From an uncultured Collinsella sp. (GTDB lineage: Bacteria; Actinomycetota; Coriobacteriia; Coriobacteriales; Coriobacteriaceae): a stretch of 8,291 nt of DNA. The notes beneath the pieces were generated by a model. The model was not told where the DNA came from. It worked only from the letters and a program-made list of their open reading frames with translations, and did not search any database. The stretch spans positions 1 through 8,291 of the forward strand of contig CABUAL010000070.1 of NCBI GenBank assembly GCA_902489515.1, written 5' to 3'. Shown here piece after piece: positions 6,047 through 8,291 of this stretch. The first letter of the stretch is position 1, and every line of letters begins with the position of its first letter. The position numbers and the translations under genes were made by a program.

Positions 6047-7253
6047 AGTTGCCGTAACCTCCCCTCTCCTGGTCGCGAATAACGTGGCCGCCCTCGAGGG
6101 CGATCACGCGACGGTGCATGCTATCGACCATCTCGCGGTCGTGCGTGGCGACGATCACGGTGGTGCCGGTGCGGTTAATACGCTCGAGCAGCTTCATGAT
6201 GCCCAGCGAGATCGCCGGGTCGAGGTTGCCCGTCGGCTCGTCGCAGATCAGCAGCGGCGGACGGTTGACCATAGCGCGGGCGACGGCAACGCGCTGCTGC
6301 TCGCCACCGGAAAGCTGGTCGGGCAGCGAGTCCATCTGATCGGCCAGGCCGACCAGACGCAGCACCTCGGGCACCTGGCTGCGAATGACGCCCTTGGGCT
6401 TGCCGATGCACTGCAGGGCAAACGCCACGTTTTCGTAGGCGGTCTTTTGCGGCAGAAGCTTAAAGTCCTGGAACACGGCGCCAATCTGGCGGCGCAGGAA
6501 CGGAACCTTGCGGTTCTTGATCTTCATGAGGTCCTGACCGGCAACCAGGATGCGGCCGCTCGTCGGCTTGACGTCACGGTTGAGCGTCGACAGCAGCGTG
6601 GTCTTACCCGAGCCGGAGTGACCGACCAGGAAGACGAACTCGCCCGGATAGATCTCGATGTTGATGTCGTCGAGTGCAGGCTTGTTGGGCTGTGCCGGAT
6701 AGATCTTGGTGACATGCTCCATAAGGATGACGGGCTCGACACCGGCCTGCTTGGCCATCTTCTTGCGGCTGGCCTGCGGATCGATGGGCGCAAACACCGA
6801 CGTAAAATCGGGGTTGTTGAGCGCGTTATCGAGGCTTGCGACCTCGGCTGCCTGATCGCTCTCGACCACCGGGGCAGCAGGCTGCGTGGGGTCGGGAATA
6901 GCGGCAAAGAGACCGGACTGCGCAGGCTGAGGAGCCGGCGTCGCAGGGGCCAAGGGGTCGGGAATGCCGGCCATGGTAGGCTGCGGCGTGGCGGCACCAG
7001 CCTGAGGCTGCTCCACGCGAGCGGTCACGGCCTGAACGGGCTCAAAACCCGCCGTGCCGGAAAGCGCGACATCGCTGGTTGGATTGTAGGCAAAGGGATC
7101 GGATGCCGGCTGTGCCTGATCTGCCGGCTGAGCGGGGGCCTGAGCAACAGGCTGGCCCTCTGAATCCGGAGTGGCGAAACGACTGCCCTGGACGCCTGCC
7201 TGCGTCTTGGGGGCATCATCGCCCGCACCGGAGGTACGGAAGTGGTTACCCAC
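6033..7253 (-). CDS. ftsE: Cell division ATP-binding protein FtsE with long N-terminal extension
   Basis: The 406-residue protein is far longer than typical FtsE (about 220-230). Residues 1-170 are a low-complexity Pro/Ala/Gln-rich extension with no membrane segment. The ABC ATPase domain starts near 173. It has Walker A GHSGSGKTT (211-219), Q-loop FQDFKLLP (261-268), signature LSGGEQQR (314-321), Walker B LLICDEPTG (334-342) and the switch His in ATHD (His371). All motifs are intact, so ATP hydrolysis is expected. FtsE drives FtsX to activate cell-wall hydrolases at the division site. The start is GTG at 7253, backed by AAGGAG 5 nt upstream; the internal ATG at 6758, which would give a normal-length protein, has only a weak AAGAAG before it. 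The tail ends GGYGNYGTN and overlaps ftsX. The short motifs IPDP (97-100, 119-122) and IDP (157-159) recur in the extension. Confidence 0.93.
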   Translation of the reverse strand: MGNHFRTSGAGDDAPKTQAGVQGSRFATPDSEGQPVAQAPAQPADQAQPASDPFAYNPTSDVALSGTAGFEPVQAVTARVEQPQAGAATPQPTMAGIPDPLAPATPAPQPAQSGLFAAIPDPTQPAAPVVESDQAAEVASLDNALNNPDFTSVFAPIDPQASRKKMAKQAGVEPVILMEHVTKIYPAQPNKPALDDINIEIYPGEFVFLVGHSGSGKTTLLSTLNRDVKPTSGRILVAGQDLMKIKNRKVPFLRRQIGAVFQDFKLLPQKTAYENVAFALQCIGKPKGVIRSQVPEVLRLVGLADQMDSLPDQLSGGEQQRVAVARAMVNRPPLLICDEPTGNLDPAISLGIMKLLERINRTGTTVIVATHDREMVDSMHRRVIALEGGHVIRDQERGGYGNYGTN

Positions 7254-7258
7254 TGGTG

Positions 7259-7264
7259 CTCCTT
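7259..7264 (-). promoter_or_regulatory. Ribosome binding site deciding the ftsE GTG start
   Basis: On the minus strand this reads AAGGAG, 5 nt before GTG at 7253-7251. It is the main sequence evidence that the long FtsE extension is translated. Confidence 0.75.
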
Positions 7265-7356
7265 ATCGTCGTGCGTTTAAACTACATGAGCGCTTAATAT
7301 TTTAGCAGCATTAGCTTTGCTGCACATAAGAAGCATGGCCGTGTTTGGGTCCCTCC

Positions 7357-7479
7357 GGCCGGACACAGGGTTACTTTCCAAATCGTCCTCGGACATGTCG
7401 GAGCCTCCGCTGCGCACTACGTGCGGCGGGGGCTCCTCCGTCCTGCGGAAAGATTTGGAAAGTAACCCTGTGTCCGGCC
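7357..7479. repeat. Large nested inverted repeat (possible structured RNA or MITE)
   Basis: The outer arms at 7357-7384 and 7452-7479 are perfect 28-bp complements, beginning ggccggacacaggg and ending with its complement. Inside is a second stem, 7400-7415 with 7421-7436, closing a 5-nt loop (actac): 16 consecutive pairs in plus-strand RNA including three G-U. The two stems are separated by 15 nt on each side, within which CGGA (7390-7393) can pair with TCCG (7437-7440). No target-site duplication is visible at the ends and no coding capacity exists inside. The structure resembles either a non-autonomous palindromic element or a structured RNA. I do not recognise it as 6S, tmRNA, SRP or RNase P RNA. 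Confidence 0.75.
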
Positions 7480-7618
7480 TGCGATAACTAAGGGGTCGCT
7501 GCGTTTTACTTGGGTGCAGCAGCGCCGTGCTTGGGGGCTGAATTGCACTTTGCTGGTCTGGCCCCGTTTCCCGGAGAAAGCCTTTACTTGGTGCGGGCCT
7601 AATTTGTTTGTTGCCGAC

Positions 7619-7655
7619 AAAAAACAGGGGCGTCCTCTTTGAGGACGCCCCTGTT
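7619..7655 (-). terminator. Rho-independent terminator of the transketolase gene
   Basis: A perfect 15-bp stem, 7623-7637 with 7641-7655, closes a 3-nt loop. On the minus strand it is followed by six T (7624-7619). It begins 46 nt after the stop codon at 7702 and should insulate ftsE from upstream transcription. Confidence 0.92.
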
Positions 7656-7701
7656 ATGGATTGCATACGGTTGCTGAAGCGATACTTTGCCTCGTCTTGC
7701 C

Positions 7702-8291
7702 CTAGGCCAAGAACTCCTTGGTGGTCGCCACGATATTGGCGGCGTCCAGGCCATACTTGTGCAAGAGCTCGGCACCCGGGCCAGACTCACCGAAGGTGTC
7801 GTTGACGCCGATCTTCTTGAGCGACGTCGGGCACTGCTCGCACAGGACGTCGGCAACGGCGCTGCCCAGGCCACCGATCACAGAGTGCTCCTCGACGGTC
7901 ACGACGTGACCGGTCTTGGTGGCGCTCTTGACGATCAGGTCGGCATCGATGGGCTTGATGGTGTGCATGTTGATGACCTCGGCGTCGATGCCCTCGGCAG
8001 CGAGCTGCTCGGCGGCCTCGAGAGCCTCGCCGACCATCAGGCCGCAGGCAATGATGGTCACATCGGCGCCCTCGCGCATGACAATGCCCTTACCCAACTC
8101 GAACTTGTAGGTCTCGGGGTCGTTGATAACCGGCGAGGCCAAACGAGCGAAGCGCATGTACACCGGACCGTCGCACTCGTAGGCGGCGCGCGTCACGGCG
8201 CGGGCCTCGACGTCGTCGGCAGGAACGATCACAGTCATGCCAGGGATGACGCGCATCAGGGCGATATCCTCGCAGCACTGGTGTGTGGCGC
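7702..8291 (-). CDS. Transketolase, C-terminal half (partial, 5' end outside window)
   Basis: The frame is open to the window edge; the last about 196 codons are present. The fragment begins ATHQCCEDIALMRVIPGMTVIVPADD, matching the end of the pyrimidine-binding domain of transketolase (compare THQ..EDIA..R.IPN..V..P.D), continues GPVYMRFAR, and then holds the whole C-terminal domain (about the last 130 residues, with VTIIACGLMVGEALEAAEQL and VVTVEEHSVIGGLGSAV). The style fits the separate C-terminal subunit seen in split transketolases, which move two-carbon units between sugar phosphates using thiamine diphosphate in the pentose phosphate pathway. Whether the gene is split or full length cannot be seen, and a 1-deoxyxylulose-5-phosphate synthase-like relative is a less likely alternative. 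An internal ATG at 8256 is not the start because homology continues upstream of it. Confidence 0.88.
   Translation of the reverse strand, partial: ATHQCCEDIALMRVIPGMTVIVPADDVEARAVTRAAYECDGPVYMRFARLASPVINDPETYKFELGKGIVMREGADVTIIACGLMVGEALEAAEQLAAEGIDAEVINMHTIKPIDADLIVKSATKTGHVVTVEEHSVIGGLGSAVADVLCEQCPTSLKKIGVNDTFGESGPGAELLHKYGLDAANIVATTKEFLA

Larger units (their letters stand above)
7254..7622. other. Gene-free stretch between ftsE and transketolase
   Basis: No credible coding sequence is present; short open frames here cross the large inverted repeat or the terminator. Nearest ftsE is its leader with an AT-rich minus-strand segment (TAAAATATTAAG, about 7293-7304), a possible -10 region, but I see no good -35. 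A small stem, gcagca (7305-7310) with tgctgc (7318-7323), lies next to it. The large nested inverted repeat fills 7357-7479. Positions 7480-7616 show no structure I can name. Confidence 0.5.

Noticed and set aside
6084..7163. 359-codon plus-strand open frame antisense to ftsE
   Set aside because: It is the shadow of GC-rich ftsE codon usage. The minus frame has all ABC ATPase motifs, while this frame shows no recognisable domain or good ribosome site.
7357..7479. Nested palindrome as an ordinary terminator
   Set aside because: No T-run follows either side, the transketolase gene already has a strong terminator at 7619-7655, and the structure is far longer than a terminator needs.
724..7479. 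Possible kinship between the three tandem hairpins and the large palindrome (both contain GGAAA next to C-rich arms)
   Set aside because: The shared bases are few and the arm order is reversed (GGAAA starts the left arm in one and the right arm in the other), so common origin is not supported.
7277..7666. 129-codon minus-strand open frame between ftsE and transketolase
   Set aside because: It spans the transketolase terminator and the whole nested palindrome, has no family resemblance and no ribosome site.

Overview
The window looks like a chromosomal segment of a high-GC Gram-positive gut bacterium. Coriobacteriia, probably Collinsella or a close relative, is the best guess. This is inferred from protein style, GC-rich codon use and the order ftsE-ftsX-rnr; no marker gene settles it. 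All confidently identified genes lie on the minus strand except one short hypothetical gene at the left end.

Layout, left to right. Positions 1-270 hold no supportable gene. At 271-681 (+) is a short protein that resembles only the front domain of a larger regulator-like family. It converges on a Spx/ArsC-like thioredoxin-fold gene (902-1261, -). The gap between them holds three tandem hairpins whose arms differ in sequence but stay complementary. Next come a VanZ-like membrane protein (1384-1965, -, TTG start) and an orphan serine recombinase (2072-2677, -), with small dyads just upstream of the recombinase. These left-hand genes look accessory.

From 2855 on the content is core: RNase R (2855-4990, -), then the ftsE-ftsX pair (7253 down to 5126, -), overlapping by 14 bp and ending in a clear terminator. 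FtsEX is the membrane ABC complex that couples division to activation of peptidoglycan hydrolases. Here FtsE carries an unusual Pro/Ala/Gln-rich extension of about 170 residues ahead of the ATPase domain, supported by a GTG start with a good Shine-Dalgarno sequence. The right edge holds the 3' part of a transketolase C-terminal half (7702-8291, -) with a textbook terminator.

Between that terminator and ftsE lies a gene-free stretch (7254-7622) dominated by a 123-nt nested inverted repeat. It has perfect 28-bp outer arms and a 16-bp inner stem. Its wobble pairs form only in plus-strand RNA, opposite to the surrounding genes. This element and the three tandem hairpins are the least explained structures in the window. 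I see no CRISPR array, tRNA, rRNA, complete insertion sequence or obvious defence system.
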